Assembly (NCBI GenBank): GCA_042095055.1
Contig: JBELBZ010000031.1
Coordinates: 1 to 23,898, forward strand
Origin: UBA8752 sp042095055
GTDB lineage: Bacteria; Bacteroidota; Bacteroidia; Flavobacteriales_D; Sanyastnellaceae
DNA length: 23,898 nt
Reading direction: 5' to 3'
In this document: positions 14,961-21,815 of the stretch, piece by piece
How the letters are laid out: every line of letters begins with the position of its first letter
Numbering within the stretch: the first letter of the stretch is position 1
Notes under the pieces: generated by a model
The model's input: the letters and a program-made list of their open reading frames with translations, nothing else
Databases searched by the model: none
Told to the model about the DNA's origin: nothing
Position numbers and translations under genes: made by a program

Positions 14961-16028
14961 ATGATCCGCTCCTCTTTTTTGAATTCGTCCCTCGCGTTGG
15001 CCGCTGCGTGGTTGGCTTGTGCCCAAACTGTCCTTGCCCAGCCCGTTCTGACTGCGTCTGATTTGCCGCAAGGCGGGCAGACTTATCTGCGGGCCACGGC
15101 CGTCCCCCCTCTTTTTTCGGATGGCCTGGAAGACAGCGGTGCCGGATTGACCTGGGACTTCAGCGATCTGGCCTCGACAGGCGACCAAGAAACCGAATAC
15201 TTTCCCATGAGTGAAGCGGGCTTTACCACCCAGTTCATTTTCTCATCGGCCGACCACTTTACTGCTTTTGAATTGCCCGATTTGGGACTGGAAACGGGGA
15301 TCCCCATTTCCGGTGCGACCGTCTACCAAGAATTTGGGGGGTCGGCCTACAAAACCATTGGACTGGGCATCACCACCGACTTCATCGATTTGCCCGTCAT
15401 CTATGAGGACGAGGAGGAACTGCTGCCTTTGCCCCTGACTTTTGGCGCCACCCTCGAGGGCTCCTCTGCCTTTGAAGTAGAACTCCCTGAGCTGCTGTAT
15501 TACAGCACCTCACAAACTGCGGAAATCGAAGTCGACGCCTGGGGCACCTTGCTGCTGCCCAGCGGAAGCTATGAATGCCTCAGGGTGAAGCGCTCTTTTG
15601 TGGCCCAAGACTCTGTCAATGTGCCTGCAGCGGGTCTCGGCTTTAGCCTGCCGCGCGAGGGAACGGTGTACGAATGGTATGCTGCTGGAGAGGGCATGCC
15701 CGTGCTGTCTGTTCAAGTGCTGGTTGGCGTCCCCGGGATATGGCAATTCAAACCTGAAGCCGCAGGGCCTTCAGGCTTGTCAGAGCCCACCGTTTTTGCC
15801 GTCCAAGCCACACCCAACCCCGCCGCTGTCGGCACCCGAATTGCGCTGCAACACGGTGGGAACGCCCCTGTTTCTGTCAGGGTCCATGACGCTGCCGGAC
15901 GCCTGGTGTTCTCTGGAATCCTTGAAACGAACAACGGCACCACTTTCCTCCCCTCCGAGTCATGGGAGACGGGGGCTTACAGCGCTGCGGTAGAGGGCCA
16001 ATTGCCCGTGCGGTTTATCCTTCGCTGA
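14961..16028 (+). CDS. Secreted protein with T9SS type A C-terminal sorting domain
   Basis: The 355-residue protein has a Sec signal peptide (hydrophobic about 8-25, cleavage near VLAQ). The beta-rich body of about 250 residues matches no family I can name. The last 80 residues are a type IX secretion sorting domain: VQATPNPAAVGTRIAL, then VSVRVHDAAGRLVFSG, GAYSAAV and a final VRFILR. Such cargo crosses the outer membrane through T9SS and is either anchored to the surface or released. The end VRFILR lacks the Lys usual in the KKIV-like ending but is otherwise typical. The last 14 bases overlap the opposite-strand gene at 16015. Confidence 0.85.
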   Translation: MIRSSFLNSSLALAAAWLACAQTVLAQPVLTASDLPQGGQTYLRATAVPPLFSDGLEDSGAGLTWDFSDLASTGDQETEYFPMSEAGFTTQFIFSSADHFTAFELPDLGLETGIPISGATVYQEFGGSAYKTIGLGITTDFIDLPVIYEDEEELLPLPLTFGATLEGSSAFEVELPELLYYSTSQTAEIEVDAWGTLLLPSGSYECLRVKRSFVAQDSVNVPAAGLGFSLPREGTVYEWYAAGEGMPVLSVQVLVGVPGIWQFKPEAAGPSGLSEPTVFAVQATPNPAAVGTRIALQHGGNAPVSVRVHDAAGRLVFSGILETNNGTTFLPSESWETGAYSAAVEGQLPVRFILR

Positions 16029-16494
16029 CCGCGACAGGACTTGGCTCAAGGGCGACAGCTTCGGGCTGCGGTTCCGAACCGGTCACTGCGGCAAGTGGCG
16101 CGAACGTTCCTGTCCGCTCTTGGAGCCATCCCTTGGCCACACGGCGGTTGCGGAAGACCTTGACGTTGGGCCGCATCCGGCTGATCATCTGGTACAGCCG
16201 GTCCCGCCACACCAGCAAATGGGCCGGCACAACAATGGCGCGGTGGTGAACCCCTGTCATGGCACCCGATTGGGCCATCCAGGTCAATGCCGCGCGGTCC
16301 AGCAACAGGTGGGCCCTGGGCACCACAATCAATTCAGCCACTTCCCTGCTTCCCAGAAGCTCCAACCGCTGGGCGGTCACACGCTGCATCAGCGGCAGGT
16401 CCACAATGAGATCCTCGGCCAATTCAACCGTCAGCAGTCCATCCGAAAAATGGAAAACGCCATAAGGAGCCTGGTAGGTGAATGCGTGTGACAT
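16015..16494 (-). CDS. Small cytoplasmic protein, possibly STAS/SpoIIAA-like
   Basis: From the ATG at 16494 the protein is 159 residues. The N-terminal 110 residues have an alternating strand/helix pattern (YGVFHFSDGLLTVEL, then AQRLELLGSREVAELIVVPRAHLLLDRAALTWMA, then HRAIVVPAHLLVWRDRLYQMI). This resembles the STAS-like DUF7793-type proteins of Bacteroidota, but the match is by pattern only. The tail from about 135 onward is low-complexity and rich in Pro, Glu, Ala and Val. GAAATT six bases before 16494 is one mismatch from the local TAnnTT box and favours this start over the ATG at 16512. It lies 88 bases after the DUF4249 gene on the same strand. Confidence 0.6.
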   Translation of the reverse strand: MSHAFTYQAPYGVFHFSDGLLTVELAEDLIVDLPLMQRVTAQRLELLGSREVAELIVVPRAHLLLDRAALTWMAQSGAMTGVHHRAIVVPAHLLVWRDRLYQMISRMRPNVKVFRNRRVAKGWLQERTGTFAPLAAVTGSEPQPEAVALEPSPVAVSEG

Positions 16495-16582
16495 GGGCGT
16501 AATTTCAGGCAAATGACCAGATGGACAAAGGCCCTGACGAAGCTGCTATCCACAAAAGAATGAAGGTTGTTTACCTCCTTGA

Positions 16583-17758
16583 TCAGGGACAGGCGTATTC
16601 GGCGATATCCCCCTCGGTCTCAGGCGGCAGACAGAACTGCAGTGCGGCCGTGTGTTCGCCTTCCACCAACTCTTGGACAGAAGGCTTAGAAATGCCCAAT
16701 CCGTCCACCGACTGCTGGGTGCGGCTGGCCAACAGGCCCAGCCCTCCTGCGATGTTCGTGTATACCGGGCGCTCCTGGATGATTCCCGTGACCGGGGCAT
16801 TGACCGCCAAATAGGTGTCGAGCTCTTGGTTGGCAATGCTCAGCACAAAGTCAAATGCCCGAACCCGATCGATGTTGTCGTTCCACTCCCCCAATTCGCG
16901 GGTGATCAGCGGATCAGCATCCAAGCGGCTGGCCAAGAATTGATAGAACGCCTCGCCATTGATGGGCAGCTTGATTTCTTCGCCTCCTTCGGCATCGTCT
17001 GCCGTCTCTTCTCCCAAGTCCCAACGCACCACGCGGTCGGTCTCTGAAACCAACACTGTGTGCGCCTCATCGGCCCAAATGCGCTCTGTAAAGTAAACGG
17101 CCACAGAAGCCTCGTAGCGCTTGGCTCCGGGTGTAGATGACCATTTGAAATTGACATTGGGGTAGGTTACCTGACCCGCTGTACCACTGGCGAAATTCAA
17201 ATTAAAACCGGGAATGCCCGCCGGCGGATTGCTGATGTTGCCCGGCGATGACCCAATGAGCGTCGTCACGGCTGTGAGGGGAAGCCGCCCGTCTGCAAAA
17301 CTTACCGTCATCCGGTAAGTGTAGAGGTCATCTGAGCTGCCCACATACACATCGAGGCCATCTGGCGTTCCGAAATGATAGGCCCGGTATTCGGGACCAA
17401 AAAAGATGCCGTTGTCATCCTTGTCTTGGAGCAAGGTGTCCATGGCTGAAAAAGTCAACAGCGGCGTTTCAAAGGCGATGTCGTCCGGGTGAAACTGTTC
17501 CACGGTCACATCGATCTCCCCTGCTCCATATTCGCTGCTGTCGGCCACCAGCGCGATGTCCAGGTTGTTGCCCTCGCCCAACCAAGTGCGGTTGACCCGC
17601 ACCCATTGTTCGGTGGCCGCAGGATCGAGCAAACAAAAAGCCAGACTCCGCTCCTCGTAGGGGGCATTCAGTTCGACGTCGGTGGTGCAGCCTGTATTGA
17701 CCAAGGTCAAGCACAACAACAACCACGCTCCCAACCGTCCCAATGAAATCCGAATCAT
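16583..17758 (-). CDS. DUF4249 family lipoprotein
   Basis: The 391-residue protein has a lipoprotein-type signal peptide (MIRISLGRLGAWLLLCLTLV, then NTGC with candidate lipid-bearing Cys24) and the DUF4249 pattern. That pattern includes an early conserved strand with NAPYEERSLAFCLLDP and the VRVNRTWL segment, followed by a beta-rich body. Members are usually encoded directly after a TonB-dependent receptor carrying a carboxypeptidase-regulatory domain and are thought to be its surface partner. No receptor is adjacent here, so this copy is an orphan. It begins nine bases after the luxC stop, and the TAACTTCG box before it includes that stop codon. Confidence 0.8.
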   Translation of the reverse strand: MIRISLGRLGAWLLLCLTLVNTGCTTDVELNAPYEERSLAFCLLDPAATEQWVRVNRTWLGEGNNLDIALVADSSEYGAGEIDVTVEQFHPDDIAFETPLLTFSAMDTLLQDKDDNGIFFGPEYRAYHFGTPDGLDVYVGSSDDLYTYRMTVSFADGRLPLTAVTTLIGSSPGNISNPPAGIPGFNLNFASGTAGQVTYPNVNFKWSSTPGAKRYEASVAVYFTERIWADEAHTVLVSETDRVVRWDLGEETADDAEGGEEIKLPINGEAFYQFLASRLDADPLITRELGEWNDNIDRVRAFDFVLSIANQELDTYLAVNAPVTGIIQERPVYTNIAGGLGLLASRTQQSVDGLGISKPSVQELVEGEHTAALQFCLPPETEGDIAEYACP

Positions 17759-17762
17759 GCCG

Positions 17763-17770
17763 CGAAGTTA
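17763..17770 (-). promoter_or_regulatory. -7 box of the DUF4249 gene, overlapping the luxC stop
   Basis: The minus strand reads TAACTTCG, one mismatch from consensus, and the ATG at 17758 follows four bases later. The TAA of the box is the luxC stop codon. Confidence 0.4.
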
Positions 17771-18817
17771 GGCTTCCAACGCCAGCAGAAACGCCATCGT
17801 GTCGACGCCATCTGCATAATCTGCCAGTCCCGGAAACTGAGCGCTTCCAAAGGCCACGCCTCCATGGCCTACACGGCATTGAATCTGATTCTTGCCCTCT
17901 TCGAGGCGTGCTTCGACATCAGACAACGCGCCATAGCGCTGAAAATGCAAGGCCCCCACCGGCGAAACCCAGTCGGCGTCTTCTTTGAGCAGTACGAATC
18001 CGTTTTCGAGCAAATCCACTGCCTCCATGAGCCACAGGGCCTTGTGGTAGGTGTAGTTGTTGTAATACCGGTTGTGATTGGCGATTTCGGACCAACCGAC
18101 AAAGGCAGCAAACAGCCGGTCGAGGTCAAAGTCTTGCGGCACAAAGACCTGGGTCACGTTGCGGCAACCGAGTCCGAAATACTGGAAGATGTCGCCGGCC
18201 AATGCCACCATATCCTCGTGGGATTCGCTGCCATCGAGCACCGCCACAGAGGTCCTTTGTCCGCGAATGATGTGGGGCACCTTTCCAAAGTAATGCTGGA
18301 AATACCTTCCACTGTTGCGGCTTCCTGTGGCGATCACCGCGTCAAAATCAGTCAATGCAGCCTCAGCAATGGTCACCTGTTCTTGCAATCCTGGAGCCAC
18401 CTTAGACCAGCAAGACAACAGCGCCGCGGTCAGGCCCGCATCGTCGCGGCTGGGCTTCAATTGAACCCGGTGACCGGAGACAACCCCACAGATCAGATCG
18501 TGCAACCCTACAAAGGGGATGTTGCCCGCCATGACGATGCCCAAGGTCACAGCACCCTCTGAATTTTTGGCCGGCAAGCTGCCCAACCACGCCCGTACCG
18601 CATCGGGTTGTAGCGCTTTTACCCACGCTTCGAGCGCAAAACGGACCTGCTCAGGGGTAAACCAACCGTTTAAATTGACCGCATTATCAGCTGCCGCAGC
18701 CAAGGGCAACCATGCATCATGAGGCTGTCCATCGCTGACGGATTGCAGGCCATTGGCCAGTTCCAGCAGCAATTTCTCTGCGCGCTGCACGTCCAATTTT
18801 GAAGTCTCAGTTAACAT
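17768..18817 (-). CDS. LuxC-type acyl-CoA reductase
   Basis: The 349-residue protein belongs to the acyl-CoA reductase (LuxC, PF05893) branch of the aldehyde dehydrogenase fold. It is expected to reduce an activated acyl group to an aldehyde with NADPH through a cysteine thioester. Visible are GIVMAGNIPFVGLHD at 93-107, the region DAVIATGSRNSGRYF, and FGLGCRNVT at 214-222, with Cys218 the candidate nucleophile. The long open frame runs up to 18991, but the CATCTTTG box at 18842-18849 lies inside the extra part, so ATG 18817 is preferred. No luxD, luxE, luxA or luxB is present, so this is not a bioluminescence operon. It is divergent from a ferredoxin gene, and the physiological substrate is unknown. 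Confidence 0.85.
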   Translation of the reverse strand: MLTETSKLDVQRAEKLLLELANGLQSVSDGQPHDAWLPLAAAADNAVNLNGWFTPEQVRFALEAWVKALQPDAVRAWLGSLPAKNSEGAVTLGIVMAGNIPFVGLHDLICGVVSGHRVQLKPSRDDAGLTAALLSCWSKVAPGLQEQVTIAEAALTDFDAVIATGSRNSGRYFQHYFGKVPHIIRGQRTSVAVLDGSESHEDMVALAGDIFQYFGLGCRNVTQVFVPQDFDLDRLFAAFVGWSEIANHNRYYNNYTYHKALWLMEAVDLLENGFVLLKEDADWVSPVGALHFQRYGALSDVEARLEEGKNQIQCRVGHGGVAFGSAQFPGLADYADGVDTMAFLLALEA

Positions 18818-18841
18818 GAATGACAATTCTTGTGGGATTTG

Positions 18842-18849
18842 CAAAGATG
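18842..18849 (-). promoter_or_regulatory. -7-like box of luxC
   Basis: The minus strand reads CATCTTTG, one mismatch from TAnnTTTG, 24 bases before the ATG at 18817. Confidence 0.3.
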
Positions 18850-18869
18850 TGGTCAACATCCTGAGGGGG

Positions 18870-18885
18870 TAACCGGTTATTTTTG
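18870..18885 (+). promoter_or_regulatory. Ferredoxin -7 box overlapped by a perfect palindrome
   Basis: TATTTTTG (18878-18885) matches TAnnTTTG exactly. TAACCGGTTA (18870-18879) is a perfect 10-bp palindrome sharing the TA of the box. A protein bound there would block the promoter, so an operator is plausible. The ferredoxin ATG lies 35 bases downstream, preceded by a weak purine-rich AAGAAGAG. Confidence 0.5.
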
Positions 18886-18920
18886 CGCAGGCAATATCGC
18901 CCGTTAGAAAGAAGAGTACC

Positions 18921-19268
18921 ATGGCCATTATGATTACAGACGCCTGCATCAACTGCGGGGCTTGCGAACCAGAATGTCCCAACAACGCCATCTATGAAGG
19001 GGGAGCGGAGTGGACTTTTGCCGACGGAACCGGCCTAAAAGGAACAGGCAACCACCCTTCTGCGGGGGCCATCGATGCCGATGCCACCCATGAACCTGGC
19101 AGCATGGATGTGTATTACATCACCACCGACAAGTGCACAGAGTGTGTGGGCTTCCACGACGAACCCCAATGCGCAGCGGTCTGTCCCGTGGATTGCTGTG
19201 TCGACGACCCCGACCACCGCGAATCCGAGGATCAGCTCCTGGCCAAGAAAGCCTTCATGCACCTCTGA
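18921..19268 (+). CDS. 2[4Fe-4S] ferredoxin
   Basis: The 115-residue protein is a low-potential electron carrier with two cluster motifs. The first is CINCGACEPECP at 9-20 (Cys9, 12, 15, 19). The second is C72-x2-C75-x8-C84-x3-C88-P, with the longer loop typical of Alvin-type ferredoxins. About 50 residues separate the motifs, more than in minimal clostridial ferredoxins, and a charged C-terminal helix follows. Cys92 and Cys93 immediately after the second motif are extra cysteines. It is divergent from the LuxC-type reductase. That adjacency recurs in Bacteroidota to my knowledge and suggests, without proof, a shared redox role. Confidence 0.93.
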   Translation: MAIMITDACINCGACEPECPNNAIYEGGAEWTFADGTGLKGTGNHPSAGAIDADATHEPGSMDVYYITTDKCTECVGFHDEPQCAAVCPVDCCVDDPDHRESEDQLLAKKAFMHL

Positions 19269-19273
19269 GGCGC

Positions 19274-19293
19274 CGATCAGCGTCGATCAGCGC
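19274..19293. repeat. Two-copy 10-bp tandem repeat after the ferredoxin gene
   Basis: CGATCAGCG(T/C) occurs twice in a row, five bases past the ferredoxin stop. The 10-bp period is about one helical turn. It may be a tiny chance duplication; no hairpin or T tract accompanies it. The rest of the 19269-19477 spacer holds no recognisable gene; the only promoter-like item is TAGTTT at 19397-19402. Confidence 0.4.
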
Positions 19294-19477
19294 GACTCCG
19301 CTAACCAAGACTCGAAATTCTCGCTCGGCTGTCTGGGCTGTTACAAGAAGGCAATGGGGCGGCTTTTCATCCGTTTCATTCAAGATGGGGTGTCCATAGT
19401 TTTTTTGCGTGCCGCTGTAGGTGCGCCCAAAACCATTGCACCTTGGCACCTCATATTCGATGCCCCGATATACCTCG

Positions 19478-20398
19478 ATGACCAACCCCACCTCGCCACG
19501 CCGCTTCTTCGCCCGATGGATTTCCGGTGTGTTGTGTGTCTTGGTTGGGAGTGCCACCTACGGGCAGGCATTGGACTTGTCGGCACTCAAGCCCCTGCAT
19601 GGCGCCCTGCGCACCTGTCAAGGCGAGGCGTGCAAAGCCATCAGCGACAGCCTGGGCCAACAGCTGGAATCCTTGCTGGATTCTGCCCCTGAAGGCTCAG
19701 AAATGGTGAAGCCCGACTTCCTCGCAGCGGTGACCTCTGCCGATGGCCGTTTGAAGGTGTTGACGTGGAACTGGCCACAAGCCGACCGGACCTCTTCCTA
19801 TGCGGGCCTGGTGGCCTTTCGCAGGGACGAGGGGTCACCGATGGAATTCACGGCGCTCTACGATGAGAGCAGTGCCGACGCCCCCGATCCGCAGCGTGCT
19901 GTCCAATCTCCGGATTGGCATGGTGCACTGTACTACGACATGGTCCCCGATGCCGTGGACAAGGACACTTGGATCTTGCTGGGGTGGGACGACGCCGACG
20001 CTTTGGTCACCCGAAAGGTGATCGAGCCCATTCAATTCAGAGGTCGGGGTGTGCGGTTTGGAGCGCCAACCTTGAATGGCACTATGGGCATGTCCCGCAG
20101 GTGGGTATTGGAATATGCCGATGCGGTGCAGGTTTCCTTGCGCTATCAGCCAGAGAAAAAGGGCAAAGCTGGCCATTCAGAACGCATCGTGTTTGACCAC
20201 CTGGCGCCCAGCGAGCCCCACTTGACGGGGATCACGGCTTACTATGGTCCCGACATGACCTTCGATGCGTTTGTCCCCGGCAAAAAATCGAATTCCCCTT
20301 GGCAGTTGGAACCCAATACCAACCCCATTCAGGAGCTCCCTTCCGACCGTCCATTCGCAGACCCACGTCCGCGAAACCGACGTGGAAATGAACCCTGA
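19478..20398 (+). CDS. Secreted protein of unknown function
   Basis: The 306-residue protein has a Sec signal peptide: basic MTNPTSPRRFFAR, a hydrophobic core to about residue 27, and likely cleavage after YGQA. The mature part is acidic and beta-rich, with DGRLKVLTWNWPQADRTSSYAGLVAF suggesting a beta-propeller-like or lipocalin-like sheet and WILLGWDDADALVTRKVIEP later. I do not recognise a family. Possible starts are ATG 19460, ATG 19478 and GTG 19421; 19478 gives the cleanest signal peptide. A TAGTTT element at 19397 could be its promoter, giving a longer leader than its neighbours. It lies 28 bases before another secreted protein on the same strand. Confidence 0.75.
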   Translation: MTNPTSPRRFFARWISGVLCVLVGSATYGQALDLSALKPLHGALRTCQGEACKAISDSLGQQLESLLDSAPEGSEMVKPDFLAAVTSADGRLKVLTWNWPQADRTSSYAGLVAFRRDEGSPMEFTALYDESSADAPDPQRAVQSPDWHGALYYDMVPDAVDKDTWILLGWDDADALVTRKVIEPIQFRGRGVRFGAPTLNGTMGMSRRWVLEYADAVQVSLRYQPEKKGKAGHSERIVFDHLAPSEPHLTGITAYYGPDMTFDAFVPGKKSNSPWQLEPNTNPIQELPSDRPFADPRPRNRRGNEP

Positions 20399-20414
20399 GG
20401 ACCTTGGTGTTGCG

Positions 20415-20422
20415 TAACTTCC
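20415..20422 (+). promoter_or_regulatory. -7-like box before the 20427 gene
   Basis: TAACTTCC lies four bases before the ATG at 20427, at the window's preferred spacing, with two mismatches from full TAnnTTTG. Confidence 0.3.
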
Positions 20423-20426
20423 AACC

Positions 20427-21191
20427 ATGGAACGAATCCGCACAACCCTGGCTCTTCTGACCCTCATGTGTTTTGCCCCTGCATTGGTTCAGGCCCAGGC
20501 GACCCCATCATCCATGCTCGACAAGGTATATGGCGCGAACCCGGAAAGGCCTGTCGGATACAGCTTTACCCACGTCATTCACTACAACATAGTCCAACGG
20601 GTCTCCGGGGGTGAAGGCCAACCCTTGAGCACAATTAAAGGGTCCATGGACCTCTACTACACCCCCGGTGAGGGTTCCTACGGACGGGTGATGGACAGCG
20701 ACAACGCCCACCTGAGCCACATCGGCGATTTGAACCTCGGCATGAGGTATTCCCTCACAGCCATAGGAGAAAGTAAAATCGGCAGCGAAGCATCCCTCAG
20801 TGCAACAACATCGGATACCCTCCAGATGTCGCGGGTGTCCGGGGACCGCGAAATTGATGGCCGCATGAGTGCCCACTATTGGCACGAAGCAGGCACCACC
20901 ATCGATGAGCTGTGGGCCGACAGCCAGGCTTCGGAGGAAGAAGTGGCCATCGGAAGGCTGTGGCCCCGTTTCGAACCTGGCTTCGCGAGCTTGGCGACCG
21001 GAACCTATGCCGGACTGGCCATGCGGTGGGTGTCCATTGATACTGAATTCAGCCGCGAGCCCCGCACGGTCTTGGAATTTAAAGGATCCGAAGTGCTCGA
21101 AGTGCCGGTAGAGGTGTCGTTCGAAGGCTACGTTTTTCCCGTCTCCGAAGCCGACATGATGCGCCAGCGCCTCGAAGCAGAGCGCCACTGA
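20427..21191 (+). CDS. Secreted protein, DUF4412-like
   Basis: The 254-residue protein has a signal peptide (hydrophobic about 6-22, cleavage near VQAQ). The mature part looks like the Bacteroidota DUF4412 type: an early YSFTHVIHYNI strand, a GSMDLYYTPGEGSYGRVM hairpin, repeated antiparallel strands, and a helix-containing C-terminus. This family assignment is by pattern only. Cellular role is unknown; a periplasmic or outer-membrane lipid-binding sheet is a guess. Its stop abuts that of the convergent Smr gene, the two stops sharing the palindrome TGATCA at 21189-21194. Confidence 0.7.
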   Translation: MERIRTTLALLTLMCFAPALVQAQATPSSMLDKVYGANPERPVGYSFTHVIHYNIVQRVSGGEGQPLSTIKGSMDLYYTPGEGSYGRVMDSDNAHLSHIGDLNLGMRYSLTAIGESKIGSEASLSATTSDTLQMSRVSGDREIDGRMSAHYWHEAGTTIDELWADSQASEEEVAIGRLWPRFEPGFASLATGTYAGLAMRWVSIDTEFSREPRTVLEFKGSEVLEVPVEVSFEGYVFPVSEADMMRQRLEAERH

Positions 21192-21794
21192 TCAGCGTTG
21201 ACCGAACCGGACCTCTGTGGCCCCATGGCCGTATTTCCGGGGGTCGCCCTCCCGGCAGCTGCAATGCGGCCAAAACGAGGCCAGCGCCTCTCTGATTTCT
21301 TGGCGCAAACGCCCCTGCCCCACACCGTGGATGAAAATCACACGGGGTATGCGCTTTTCCTCCGCCCTGCGCATCATCCGGTCGAAGTGTTCCATTTGTA
21401 GCGTGAGCATTTCATGCGGCGTAGCCCGGTCTCGGGCTCCGGTCAGAGCATGAAAGTGCAGGTCCACCTCCATGTGCTCGTCCCGCTTGCGCATGTTCGT
21501 CGCATCGGGATTCCGGTACTTGACATCAAACTCCTTTTGTGACGCTTTCAAGACATGTTCGTCGACGTTGCGCTCCAGAAGCTCCCCCTTGGTGATTTCC
21601 TTGGAGGCGTAAGCCTTGGCCTCTTCGGCCAAATTGGGCATGGGCAAGCATTCTTTTGCCGCAAAGCGCATGGGAAAGCCGTCGCTGTCTTCGATCAAAA
21701 GGGTGCTGCCTCCATCCTCCACTTCCACGACCAAACCTTCACCCGCTTGGTGTAAGAAACGGACGCGGTCGCCTTTGGAGAATGAATGGGCCAT
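21192..21794 (-). CDS. Smr-domain protein with N-terminal DUF2027-like part
   Basis: From ATG 21794 the protein is 200 residues. Residues about 7-50 (KGDRVRFLHQAGEGLVVEVE, then LLIEDSDGFPMRF) match the opening beta-barrel segment of the Bacteroidota DUF2027 family. Residues about 108-197 are an Smr domain: DLH at 111-113, HGVGQGRLR at 156-164, and GHGATEV at 189-195. Smr domains bind or nick DNA or cleave RNA. DUF2027 proteins normally carry a large central domain between these ends. Here only a charged linker of about 55 residues is left, so this is a shortened form. The upstream open frame to 22031 runs into the divergent gene and is not coding. Confidence 0.85.
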   Translation of the reverse strand: MAHSFSKGDRVRFLHQAGEGLVVEVEDGGSTLLIEDSDGFPMRFAAKECLPMPNLAEEAKAYASKEITKGELLERNVDEHVLKASQKEFDVKYRNPDATNMRKRDEHMEVDLHFHALTGARDRATPHEMLTLQMEHFDRMMRRAEEKRIPRVIFIHGVGQGRLRQEIREALASFWPHCSCREGDPRKYGHGATEVRFGQR

Positions 21795-21798
21795 GCTG

Positions 21799-21812
21799 GA
21801 AAGGTAAATTGC
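21799..21812. promoter_or_regulatory. Overlapping two-way -7 boxes between the Smr and DUF4294 genes
   Basis: The minus strand reads TACCTTTC (21799-21806), with the Smr ATG at 21794 four bases later. The plus strand reads TAAATTGC (21805-21812), with the DUF4294 ATG at 21816 three bases later. The two boxes share the TA at 21805-21806. The whole spacer between the two start codons is 21 bases. Confidence 0.45.
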
Positions 21813-21815
21813 AAG

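Noticed and set aside
16574..16580. Minus-strand AAGGAGG after the DUF4249 stop
   Set aside because: No start codon follows within a usable distance, so it is not a ribosome binding site for a visible gene.
17768..18817. Reading the LuxC gene as part of a bioluminescence operon
   Set aside because: No luciferase, acyl-transferase or synthetase genes are present; LuxC-like reductases are widespread in non-luminous Bacteroidota.
19269..19477. Possible small RNA or hidden gene in the largest gap
   Set aside because: Only a 10-bp two-copy repeat and a TAGTTT element are seen; the overlapping minus-strand frame of 100 codons looks like a shadow.
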